Of a DNA stretch of 7,984 nucleotides, positions 1 through 5,579 are shown one piece after another; positions within the stretch are counted from its first letter, which is position 1; every line of letters begins with the position of its first letter. The notes under the pieces were generated by a model, which saw nothing but the letters and a program-made list of their open reading frames with translations, was not told the origin of the DNA and did not search any database. The stretch is taken from assembly GCA_015058265.1 (NCBI GenBank), contig SVCR01000068.1, forward strand, positions 1-7,984, written 5' to 3'. The DNA is from Clostridiales bacterium. Lineage in GTDB: Bacteria > Bacillota_A > Clostridia > Peptostreptococcales > Anaerovoracaceae. Position numbers and translations under genes: made by a program.

Positions 1-62
1 CTGGAAATCCAGTCATTGCAGCCGTTCCAGAGGCCGGACGCTTATTGATGATCACTGTTTAA
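1..62 (+). CDS. 3' end of an unidentified upstream gene (partial)
   Basis: Read in the third frame, the first codons give a hydrophobic tail ending NPVIAAVPEAGRLLMITV and then TAA at 60-62. The composition resembles a genuine protein C-terminus more than a random translation, and it lies just before a non-coding stretch with a dyad and a promoter, where an upstream gene would be expected to end. Only 19 residues are visible, so the family cannot be named. The second frame is also open here but has no plausible start and runs through the promoter and ribosome binding site of the next gene, so I prefer the third frame. Confidence is moderate at best. Confidence 0.45.
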   Translation, partial: GNPVIAAVPEAGRLLMITV

Positions 63-78
63 CTGTCAAACTCCCGAA

Positions 79-100
79 AAAAGCAGTAATTACGGCTTTT
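79..100. other. 22-bp imperfect inverted repeat (weak terminator or operator)
   Basis: The arms AAAAGC (79-84) and GCTTTT (95-100) flank the palindrome GTAATTAC (86-93), with one A/G mismatch pair at 85 and 94. It begins 17 bases after the stop of the partial upstream gene and its right arm ends in TTTT, so it could be a weak intrinsic terminator. The stem is AT-rich, however, and the T run is part of the stem. It also ends two bases before the extended -10 element at 103-111, covering the place of a -35 box, so an operator role is equally possible. Confidence 0.4.
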
Positions 101-102
101 CG

Positions 103-111
103 TGTTATAAT
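103..111 (+). promoter_or_regulatory. Extended -10 promoter for the beta-CASP gene
   Basis: A perfect TATAAT hexamer at 106-111 is preceded by TGT at 103-105, giving the extended -10 form TGnTATAAT. No good -35 box is found at 16-18 bp spacing, which is typical of extended -10 promoters. Transcription would start near 118, leaving a 5' UTR of about 125 bases before the ATG at 244. Confidence 0.55.
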
Positions 112-123
112 AAGTCGTTATGT

Positions 124-182
124 TATGGTTTGTACTGTCAGGTTTAGGCTTCAGACTTGCCTGGCACCGGCGAACAACCATA
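124..182 (+). other. Possible structured 5' leader RNA
   Basis: Two nested helices can be drawn by eye. The outer one pairs TATGGTT (124-130) with AACCATA (176-182) and continues after a single bulged T with GT (132-133) to AC (174-175). The inner one pairs 137-143 with 159-165 through seven pairs, two of them G-U, around a 15-base loop. It lies inside the predicted transcript of the beta-CASP gene. It does not match a riboswitch class I recognise. Without folding energies or homologues it remains tentative. Confidence 0.3.
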
Positions 183-222
183 TTATTCGTTATAAATCGA
201 TATTAATCGCTGCTTTTGGAGC

Positions 223-236
223 TTCCTTCGGAGGAA
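223..236 (+). promoter_or_regulatory. Hairpin enclosing the ribosome binding site of the beta-CASP gene
   Basis: TTCCT (223-227) is an exact complement of AGGAA (232-236), with TCGG as the loop. The 3' part of this small hairpin contains most of the GGAGG Shine-Dalgarno core (230-234), which stands 9 bases before the ATG at 244. The stem is only 5 bp, so it may modulate rather than block ribosome access. Confidence 0.4.
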
Positions 237-243
237 ATAATAA

Positions 244-1938
244 ATGAAAATAACATTTATCGGTGCTACTCACGAAGTTACAGGATCATGTACGCTTCTT
301 GAGGTCAATGGTAAGAGGATACTTGTAGACTGCGGAATGGAGCAGGGCGTAGATCTGTTTGAGAATATCGAGATCCCTGTTGCTCCCGGTGAGATCGATG
401 CTGTAATTGTCACACATGCTCATATAGACCATTCAGGAAAGCTTCCTTTCCTTGTCGCACACGGATATTCCGGTCCAATATATGCAACAGTAGCTACAAA
501 GAAGCTTTGCGATATCATGCTGATGGATTCAGCACATATCCAGGAATTTGAATCACAGTGGCGCAACCGCAAGAATAAGAGAGCGGGCAAAGAGGAGTAT
601 GAGACTCTTTATACGACTCAGGACGCTCAGAATACTTTGAAGCTGTTCAGCACCTCGGGTTATGATACGGATGTAGAGGTCTGCGATGGCGTTACTCTGA
701 GATTCATCGATGCGGGCCATCTACTCGGCTCTTCTAACGTATTTCTGACTCTTAGAGAAGGAGATGTCGAGAAGACCATCCTCTTCTCGGGAGATCTCGG
801 TAATCCGGACAAGCCGCTCATAAGATCCCCTCAGACGCCGCCGCATACAGACTATGCAGTTTGCGAATCTACATACGGTGACAGGCTTCACACGCCGCAG
901 CCGGATTATGTTCACAACATAGCAGCAGTCATACAGCGCACCCTTGACAGAGGCGGAAATGTCGTTATTCCGGCATTTGCCGTAGGAAGAACACAGGAGC
1001 TGCTGTACTTCATCAGGATAATCAAGGAGAAAGGTCTGGTGAAGAATCATGCGGATTTCCCTGTAGTGATAGACAGCCCGCTCGCCGTAGAAGCTACTAA
1101 TATATATAGTACAGATATGAGCGACTACTATGACGAGGAAGCCAATGAGCTTCTTCAGTCAGGTATCAATCCTGTGACATTCCCGGGACTGAAGGTATCT
1201 GTTTCAAGCGATGAGTCCAAGGCCATTAATGATGATCCGACACCTAAGGTCATTATTTCCGCTTCGGGTATGTGCGAAGCCGGCAGGATCAGACACCACC
1301 TCAAACACAATCTCTGGAGACCTGAATGTTCAGTGCTCTTCGTAGGTTATCAGAGCAGAGAGACTGTAGGAGCCAAGCTGCTTGACGGAGCTGATGCTGT
1401 TAAACTCTTCGGAGAGGAGATACAGGTCCAGGCAGAGATAGTAAGGCTGGATTCCTTCAGCAGCCACGCGGACAAGAACATGCTCCTGAAATGGCTTGAG
1501 GAGGCTGCACCTTCGCAGATGGTATTCATCAATCACGGTGAGGACAAGGTCACAGAGTCCTTCGCTGAGCTGGCAGCTGAACGCACAGGAGTCAAGGCCG
1601 TTGCTCCTTACAGCGGAGAAGTATGGGATCTCGCAGCATGTGAACTCGTACAGAGGGCAGAGATCGTTCCTGTCATCAGGAAGGAGAGCAGAGGCGGACT
1701 GGAGATCAGATCGTTCGACAGTAATGGTAAGCTGTCGTCTCGCAGATCTGATGACAGACATGATGATCAGTACAAGGTCACAGAGTCTACAGGACGCGCT
1801 GTTACTGCGTATGAGGAGCTTATCACCGCCGGAAACCGCTTGATGGAAGTGATAGAGCACAGCCGCGGACGAGCAAATAAAGAGCTTAGGAAATTTGCTA
1901 ATGAAATCAATAAGCTGATCAGTAAATTCGGACAATAA
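244..1938 (+). CDS. MBL-fold/beta-CASP RNA metallo-hydrolase
   Basis: This 564-residue protein belongs to the metallo-beta-lactamase family with a beta-CASP insert, the group of CPSF73-like and bacterial/archaeal zinc ribonucleases, so the expected role is cytoplasmic RNA cleavage. Visible zinc-site motifs are THAHIDH with H58, H60, D62 and H63, then H159 in DAGHLLGSS, D184 in FSGDLG and H431 in NHGED. The beta-CASP part shows CESTYGDR near 207-213, SASGMCEAGRIRHH near 339-352 and SHAD with H408, so all active-site positions appear intact. The order and spacing fit the YSH1-type subfamily. Residues after about 470 form an extra tail: a charged, low-complexity stretch (about 497-510), then predicted helices. 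The start is supported by GGAGG at 230-234. It is preceded by an extended -10 promoter and a foldable leader; murI follows after 53 bp. The family is certain from the motifs, the exact RNA target unknown. Confidence 0.93.
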   Translation: MKITFIGATHEVTGSCTLLEVNGKRILVDCGMEQGVDLFENIEIPVAPGEIDAVIVTHAHIDHSGKLPFLVAHGYSGPIYATVATKKLCDIMLMDSAHIQEFESQWRNRKNKRAGKEEYETLYTTQDAQNTLKLFSTSGYDTDVEVCDGVTLRFIDAGHLLGSSNVFLTLREGDVEKTILFSGDLGNPDKPLIRSPQTPPHTDYAVCESTYGDRLHTPQPDYVHNIAAVIQRTLDRGGNVVIPAFAVGRTQELLYFIRIIKEKGLVKNHADFPVVIDSPLAVEATNIYSTDMSDYYDEEANELLQSGINPVTFPGLKVSVSSDESKAINDDPTPKVIISASGMCEAGRIRHHLKHNLWRPECSVLFVGYQSRETVGAKLLDGADAVKLFGEEIQVQAEIVRLDSFSSHADKNMLLKWLEEAAPSQMVFINHGEDKVTESFAELAAERTGVKAVAPYSGEVWDLAACELVQRAEIVPVIRKESRGGLEIRSFDSNGKLSSRRSDDRHDDQYKVTESTGRAVTAYEELITAGNRLMEVIEHSRGRANKELRKFANEINKLISKFGQ

Positions 1939-1950
1939 AAAATTATATCG

Positions 1951-1974
1951 CGTGCCGGGCATATGCTTTGCACG
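1951..1974 (+). repeat. Intercistronic hairpin before murI
   Basis: CGTGC (1951-1955) pairs exactly with GCACG (1970-1974). Inside it, after one C/T mismatch, GGGC pairs with GCTT (two G-U pairs) around an ATAT loop. It fills the gap between the beta-CASP gene and murI and ends a few bases before the murI ribosome binding site. No T tract follows, so it is not an intrinsic terminator; a role in processing or translation is possible but not shown. Confidence 0.3.
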
Positions 1975-1978
1975 GGAA

Positions 1979-1984
1979 AGGGAA
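1979..1984 (+). promoter_or_regulatory. Ribosome binding site deciding the murI start
   Basis: The purine-rich AGGGAA at 1979-1984, part of a longer GGGAAAGGGAA run, lies 7 bases before the ATG at 1992. An in-frame TTG at 1968 lies upstream of this run and has no binding site of its own, so the ATG is preferred. Confidence 0.6.
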
Positions 1985-1991
1985 TATATAT

Positions 1992-2792
1992 ATGGATAAC
2001 AGACCTATAGGTGTTTTTGATTCGGGTCTGGGCGGGCTGACTTCTGTGTACGAACTGCACAAGATGCTGCCTGAAGAGAGGGTGATCTATTTCGGAGATA
2101 CGGCAAGGACCCCTTACGGTTCGAAGTCACCTGAGACTATCAGGAAATTCGCTGTACAGATCATCGATTATCTGATCTCCAGAGACACCAAGATGATAAT
2201 AATCGCGTGCAACACCGTAACGGCCCTCACCCTGGATATGTTGAAAGAAATGTATCCGGATGTCCCGTTCCTCGGTGTTATAGAGCCAACAGTCAGAAAA
2301 GTCGTAAGCGACGGATGCAGGAATGTAGGAGTCATAGCGACCAAGGCAACTATCGGCAGTGATGTATACGGCAAGAGCCTCAAAGCTCTGGACCCGGATA
2401 TTAACGTTCACAGCCTCGCGTGTCCTGCTATCGTACCTCTTATAGAGGAGGGATTCGCTGATACGAAGATAATGGAACTCACCGTAAGGCATTATATGGA
2501 TGACTTTGTCAGGGAGAACAGATTTGATGACCTGATACTCGGATGCACTCATTATCCTCTTATCGCTGATCATATCCACAGACTGTATCCGGATATAAGG
2601 ATGTACAGTTCCTCAGCCGAGGTCATAAATGAAGCTAAGAAAGTACTGACTGAAAGGGATATGCTGGCGTCAGGCTTTGAGATGAAGGACAGATATTACG
2701 CAAGTGACCTGTCAGATAACTTCATCGCGATGACTGATCAGCTGTTTGCAGGCACGAACTTTAAAGTCAAATTCCACAGCATGGAAGAATAG
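1992..2792 (+). CDS. murI: Glutamate racemase
   Basis: MurI interconverts L- and D-glutamate in the cytoplasm without a cofactor, supplying D-glutamate for the peptidoglycan stem peptide. The 266-residue protein has the usual family length and opens with the signature IGVFDSGLGG (residues 6-15), followed by FGDTARTPYG (34-43). The two catalytic cysteines are C73 in ACNT and C185 in GCTHYP, the latter next to H187. Both halves of the pseudo-symmetric fold appear complete. The ATG was chosen over an in-frame TTG eight codons earlier because family members begin a few residues before the GVFDSG motif and because of the ribosome binding site position. It lies 53 bp after the beta-CASP gene without an obvious promoter, so read-through transcription is likely. 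The next gene has its own promoter starting right after this stop. Confidence 0.96.
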   Translation: MDNRPIGVFDSGLGGLTSVYELHKMLPEERVIYFGDTARTPYGSKSPETIRKFAVQIIDYLISRDTKMIIIACNTVTALTLDMLKEMYPDVPFLGVIEPTVRKVVSDGCRNVGVIATKATIGSDVYGKSLKALDPDINVHSLACPAIVPLIEEGFADTKIMELTVRHYMDDFVRENRFDDLILGCTHYPLIADHIHRLYPDIRMYSSSAEVINEAKKVLTERDMLASGFEMKDRYYASDLSDNFIAMTDQLFAGTNFKVKFHSMEE

Positions 2793-2794
2793 GC

Positions 2795-2823
2795 TTGAAG
2801 TAACGACAGTTTTCTTGTACAAT
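2795..2823 (+). promoter_or_regulatory. Sigma-A type promoter before the CYTH gene
   Basis: TTGAAG (2795-2800) and TACAAT (2818-2823) are separated by exactly 17 bp, matching four of six and five of six consensus bases. The element starts three bases after the murI stop, and the expected transcription start near 2830 leaves about 40 bases before the CYTH start codon. Confidence 0.6.
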
Positions 2824-2858
2824 CTATAAGCTGTGCGCAATATGCGTAAAACAGGCGC

Positions 2859-2864
2859 GGGAGG
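2859..2864 (+). promoter_or_regulatory. Ribosome binding site deciding the CYTH gene start
   Basis: GGGAGG stands 4 bases before the ATG at 2869, a slightly short spacing. The alternative in-frame starts GTG 2833 and ATG 2842 have no such site. The chosen ATG also puts the conserved ExExK motif at the very N-terminus, as is usual in this family. Confidence 0.65.
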
Positions 2865-2868
2865 CATT

Positions 2869-3480
2869 ATGGAGACAGAATTCAAGTACAACCTCAAAGA
2901 CACCTCAGTATTCGACAAGATCGCTGAGAACGCGGAGATCAATAAGATTGGTCTCGAAGCAGTCGAATCAATAGAAATGCACGCATCATACTTCGATACT
3001 CCGGAGATGGATTTCAGGAGAAAGGGCATCGCTTACAGGATCAGGCAGGAAGATGAGAGATACACTGCCACTATCAAATGGGATGTCAACGTCCAGGAGG
3101 GTCTGCACAGGAGAGAGGAATTCAATCTTGTGGTAAATGACGAGAGATTCGCTGAGAATCCGGATATATCGATCTTCATTTCCAGTGACGCGTATGAAGT
3201 GCTGTATGACGCGGCAGGCAACAAGCCGCTGCACAAGACTATCAGCATGGACTACGAACGCCGTCAGATCAAGGTAGACACGGGCAAGTCGATCAGCTGC
3301 ATATCAGTAGATGAAGGTGTGATACATCATTTTGACGGGCATGAAGTACCTATCTGCGAGCTTGAAGTGGAATGGTATTACGGAGATGAAGATGACTTCA
3401 TCACTCTTGCCAACCTTATACGCGACAAATACGGGCTCGAAACTGAAGACAGATCCAAGCTTCAGAGAGCTTTTGAATAA
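2869..3480 (+). CDS. CYTH-domain protein (triphosphate tunnel enzyme family)
   Basis: The 203-residue product is a single CYTH domain, the eight-stranded tunnel fold shared by inorganic triphosphatases, thiamine triphosphatases and class IV adenylate cyclases. The defining N-terminal motif ExExK is present as ETEFK (residues 2-6). Other expected tunnel positions are YFDTP (41-45), R57 and R59 in YRIRQ, K70 in TIKW, RREE (81-84), ERR (130-132), D148, and the acidic strand ELEVE (164-168). These charged residues normally bind divalent metal and the triphosphate. The closest resemblance by eye is to bacterial YgiF-type triphosphatase domains, but without the CHAD domain found in many of them. 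The substrate cannot be decided from sequence alone; inorganic tri- or polyphosphate hydrolysis is an inference from the family. It sits between murI and tig, with its own promoter and 52 bp before tig. Confidence 0.85.
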   Translation: METEFKYNLKDTSVFDKIAENAEINKIGLEAVESIEMHASYFDTPEMDFRRKGIAYRIRQEDERYTATIKWDVNVQEGLHRREEFNLVVNDERFAENPDISIFISSDAYEVLYDAAGNKPLHKTISMDYERRQIKVDTGKSISCISVDEGVIHHFDGHEVPICELEVEWYYGDEDDFITLANLIRDKYGLETEDRSKLQRAFE

Positions 3481-3532
3481 TCAAAGATAATAAAGAAGCC
3501 AATTATATAAATATAACGGAGGAACAATTCAA

Positions 3533-4849
3533 ATGAAGGCTACACAGGTATCAAAAGAGAACGGCATAGTTAAGTTCAATATCGAATTCACCCCTGAAGA
3601 GTGGGCTGATGCTATCAACAAGGCTTATATTGCCAACAGGAACAAATTCACTATTGATGGATTCCGCAAGGGCAAAGCGCCGAGAAAGATCATCGAGGCT
3701 TACTACGGACGTGACATTTTCTGGGATGAGGCTCTGAACAACCTCCTCGAGAATGGTTACTTCGATGCTGTCAAGGAGATGGATATTGAAGTTATCGCAC
3801 AGCCTTCACTTGAGGCACCTGAGATCAAGAAGGGCGAGCCTGTTGTTATCAGCGGTTCCGTTCAGGTGTTCCCTGAGATAGATGTAGAGAATTATAAGGG
3901 CCTTGAGATCGAAAAGGCTGAGACAGTTATCGGAGACGAGGATGTTCAGGCTGAACTCGAGAGAGTACAGAAGAGCCAGGCTAGAATGGAGAACGTTGAA
4001 GACCGCAAGACTGAGGACGGCGATACAGTTATCATCGATTTCGAGGGCAGTGTAGACGGCGAGACTTTCGCAGGCGGAACTGCAGAGAACTTTGAGCTCA
4101 AGCTGGGCAGCGGTCAGTTCATTCCTGGATTCGAGGAACAGCTCATCGGCAAGGATGCCGGCGAGGATGTTGATGTTGAGGTAGTATTCCCTGGCGACTA
4201 TCACGCAGAGGAGCTTGCAGGAAAGCCTGCACTCTTCAAGTGCAAGATCCATGAGATCAAGAAGGAGATCCTCCCTGAGATCGATGACGAGCTCGCAAGC
4301 GATGTTTCCGATTTCGAGACTCTCGACGAGTACAAAGCAGACCTCAAGGCAAAGCTTCAGAAGAATGCTGACGATACAGATATGTCAACAATGAAGGACA
4401 GAGCTCTTGAGCAGCTGTTCCAGAAGAATGACATCGAGGTTCCTGAGGTAATGATCAAGAACGAAGTCGACAACATTCTGTATGATATGGATCGCAGCCT
4501 CTCTTCACAGGGCGTTAATCTCCAGCAGTACATGGAGTGGATGGGCAAGACTGTCGACGATATGAGAGAAGACGCTAAAGCTGACGCTGAGAAGAGAGTA
4601 AAGACAAGAGTTCTTCTCAAGAACATCATCAGACTCGAGGGAATGGAAGCTGAGGAAGCTGAAGTCGAAGAACTGATGAAGGAATTCGGTGAGCAGTACG
4701 GCATGAACATCGATCAGGTCAAGGAGATGGCAGGAGCAGATACTGAGAACTACTTCAAGGAAGATGCTCTTACTAAGAAGGCTATCGATTTCCTGTTCGA
4801 GAACGCCGTAAAGGTCGAGAAGGCAGAAGAAGAGAAGGACGCTGAATAG
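3533..4849 (+). CDS. tig: Trigger factor (ribosome-associated chaperone)
   Basis: Trigger factor binds the ribosome near the exit tunnel, shields nascent chains and has peptidyl-prolyl isomerase activity. The 438-residue length is typical. The N-terminal ribosome-binding domain carries the signature GFRKGKAP (residues 43-50). An FKBP-type isomerase domain follows at about 163-243, from GDTVIIDFEG through GSGQFIPGFEEQLIG to the end of its last strand. The remaining residues, about 250-438, are a mostly helical, highly charged C-terminal chaperone domain ending in an acidic tail. The start is fixed by GGAGG at 3518-3522, 10 bases before the ATG. The 52-bp gap upstream is very AT-rich, but no convincing -35/-10 pair was found in it, so transcription probably enters from the CYTH gene promoter or further upstream. 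It precedes clpP by 140 bp, the common order in Clostridia. Confidence 0.97.
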   Translation: MKATQVSKENGIVKFNIEFTPEEWADAINKAYIANRNKFTIDGFRKGKAPRKIIEAYYGRDIFWDEALNNLLENGYFDAVKEMDIEVIAQPSLEAPEIKKGEPVVISGSVQVFPEIDVENYKGLEIEKAETVIGDEDVQAELERVQKSQARMENVEDRKTEDGDTVIIDFEGSVDGETFAGGTAENFELKLGSGQFIPGFEEQLIGKDAGEDVDVEVVFPGDYHAEELAGKPALFKCKIHEIKKEILPEIDDELASDVSDFETLDEYKADLKAKLQKNADDTDMSTMKDRALEQLFQKNDIEVPEVMIKNEVDNILYDMDRSLSSQGVNLQQYMEWMGKTVDDMREDAKADAEKRVKTRVLLKNIIRLEGMEAEEAEVEELMKEFGEQYGMNIDQVKEMAGADTENYFKEDALTKKAIDFLFENAVKVEKAEEEKDAE

Positions 4850-4873
4850 TCAGTCTGACGGCTTAACAGCCAA

Positions 4874-4903
4874 TTGAATATATAGCAGACGCAGCTGAAT
4901 AAT
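4874..4903 (+). promoter_or_regulatory. Candidate promoter for clpP-clpX-lon
   Basis: TTGAAT (4874-4879) and AATAAT (4898-4903) are 18 bp apart, a moderate match to the housekeeping consensus. The -10 box overlaps the inverted repeat at 4892-4915. Transcription would start near 4910, leaving about 80 bases of leader. The match is modest and could be chance in AT-rich DNA. Confidence 0.3.
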
Positions 4904-4915
4904 AACGTTCAGCTG
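4892..4915. repeat. Perfect 8-bp inverted repeat upstream of clpP
   Basis: CAGCTGAA (4892-4899) and TTCAGCTG (4908-4915) are exact reverse complements around an 8-base AT-rich spacer. No T tract follows, so it is a poor intrinsic terminator for tig. It overlaps the candidate clpP -10 box, so it may be an operator or, on read-through transcripts from tig, an RNA hairpin. Confidence 0.5.
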
Positions 4916-4934
4916 GATCATCAGAAGATAGGAT

Positions 4935-4967
4935 TCCGGGGAGAGCTGAACAGCAGCTTTTCCCGGA
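4935..4967 (+). repeat. Strong 14-bp hairpin in the clpP leader
   Basis: The left arm 4935-4948 (TCCGGGGAGAGCTG) pairs along its full length with the right arm 4954-4967 (CAGCTTTTCCCGGA), including two G-U pairs, around the 5-base loop AACAG. It is GC-rich at its base and ends 9 bases before the clpP ribosome binding site (AGGAG, 4977-4981). There is no T tract after it, which argues against a terminator. An mRNA-stabilising or regulatory leader element is the likelier reading. Confidence 0.6.
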
Positions 4968-4989
4968 TAATTCCACAGGAGAAAATTTT

Positions 4990-5577
4990 ATGAACTATGT
5001 TCCTTATGTAGTAGAGCAGACAGGTCAGGGAGAGAGGACATATGATATCTACTCCAGGCTGCTCATAGACAGGATAATATTCATAGACGGTGAGATAACA
5101 GAGCACACGGCCAGTGTCGTTACGGCTGAACTGCTCTTTCTCCAGGCACAGGATCCTGACAAGGATATCAATATTTATATCAATTCTCCGGGCGGATCTG
5201 TTACCGCAGGCCTTGCGATATTCGATACCATGAATTACATCAAACCGGATATCTGCACCATCTGTGTCGGCATGGCTGCCAGCATGGGTGCTGTATTGCT
5301 GTCTGCAGGTACCAAGGGCAAGAGATATGCTCTGCCTAATGCAGAGATCATGATACACCAGCCGCTTGGCGGATTCCAGGGTCAGGCATCTGATATCAAG
5401 ATAACAGCTGATCACATAATTGATATCAAGAACAAACTGAACAAGATCCTTGCATCAGCGACAGGACAGAGTCTCGAAGTGATCGAAAAGGATACCGACA
5501 GAGACAACTACATGTCTGCAGATGCTGCCGTGGAATACGGTCTCATAGACAGGATCATCAAGAGCATGAAGGAGTAA
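4990..5577 (+). CDS. clpP: ATP-dependent Clp protease proteolytic subunit
   Basis: ClpP is the serine peptidase that forms two stacked heptameric rings and degrades proteins unfolded by ClpX or another Clp ATPase. The 195-residue length is that of typical Bacillota ClpP with little or no propeptide. The catalytic triad is complete: S98 in GMAASMGA, H123 in MIHQP and D172 in DRDNYM, at the same numbers as in well-studied Bacillota enzymes. The N-terminal VPYVVEQ and the [11 protein letters not shown] stretch (64-74) are also characteristic. AGGAG at 4977-4981 stands 8 bases before the ATG. The gene follows tig after 140 bp containing two inverted repeats and a possible promoter. No CtsR-type tandem heptamer or CIRCE repeat was seen there. 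The clpX start codon lies 2 bp after its stop, and the clpX ribosome binding site is inside its last codons. Confidence 0.98.
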   Translation: MNYVPYVVEQTGQGERTYDIYSRLLIDRIIFIDGEITEHTASVVTAELLFLQAQDPDKDINIYINSPGGSVTAGLAIFDTMNYIKPDICTICVGMAASMGAVLLSAGTKGKRYALPNAEIMIHQPLGGFQGQASDIKITADHIIDIKNKLNKILASATGQSLEVIEKDTDRDNYMSADAAVEYGLIDRIIKSMKE

Positions 5578-5579
5578 CG

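Noticed and set aside
2..247. A frame open for about 81 codons through the leader, ending in a TGA that overlaps the beta-CASP start codon.
   Set aside because: Its first ATG is at 125, with no ribosome binding site, and its residue composition is unlike its neighbours. It also runs through the promoter, the leader helices and the Shine-Dalgarno site.
1330..1962. Long minus-strand open frames opposite the beta-CASP gene, and similar ones opposite clpP/clpX at 5508-6569.
   Set aside because: They are antisense shadows of clearly recognised genes, with no recognisable domains and atypical composition.
1968..1991. An in-frame TTG as an upstream start for murI.
   Set aside because: No ribosome binding site precedes it. 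It lies within the hairpin arm, and the ATG at 1992 has the purine-rich site and the usual family N-terminus.
2763..2772. AAAGTCAAAT as a possible CtsR half-site.
   Set aside because: It is a single heptamer inside the murI coding region without the required tandem partner.
2833..2868. GTG and ATG codons as earlier starts for the CYTH protein.
   Set aside because: They lack ribosome binding sites and would place 9-12 extra residues ahead of the N-terminal ExExK motif. The GTG is also only a few bases after the predicted transcription start.
3473..3511. TTGAAT followed by AT-rich hexamers as a tig promoter.
   Set aside because: No -10-like hexamer falls at acceptable spacing from a -35-like one. 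The AT-rich stretch alone is not enough.
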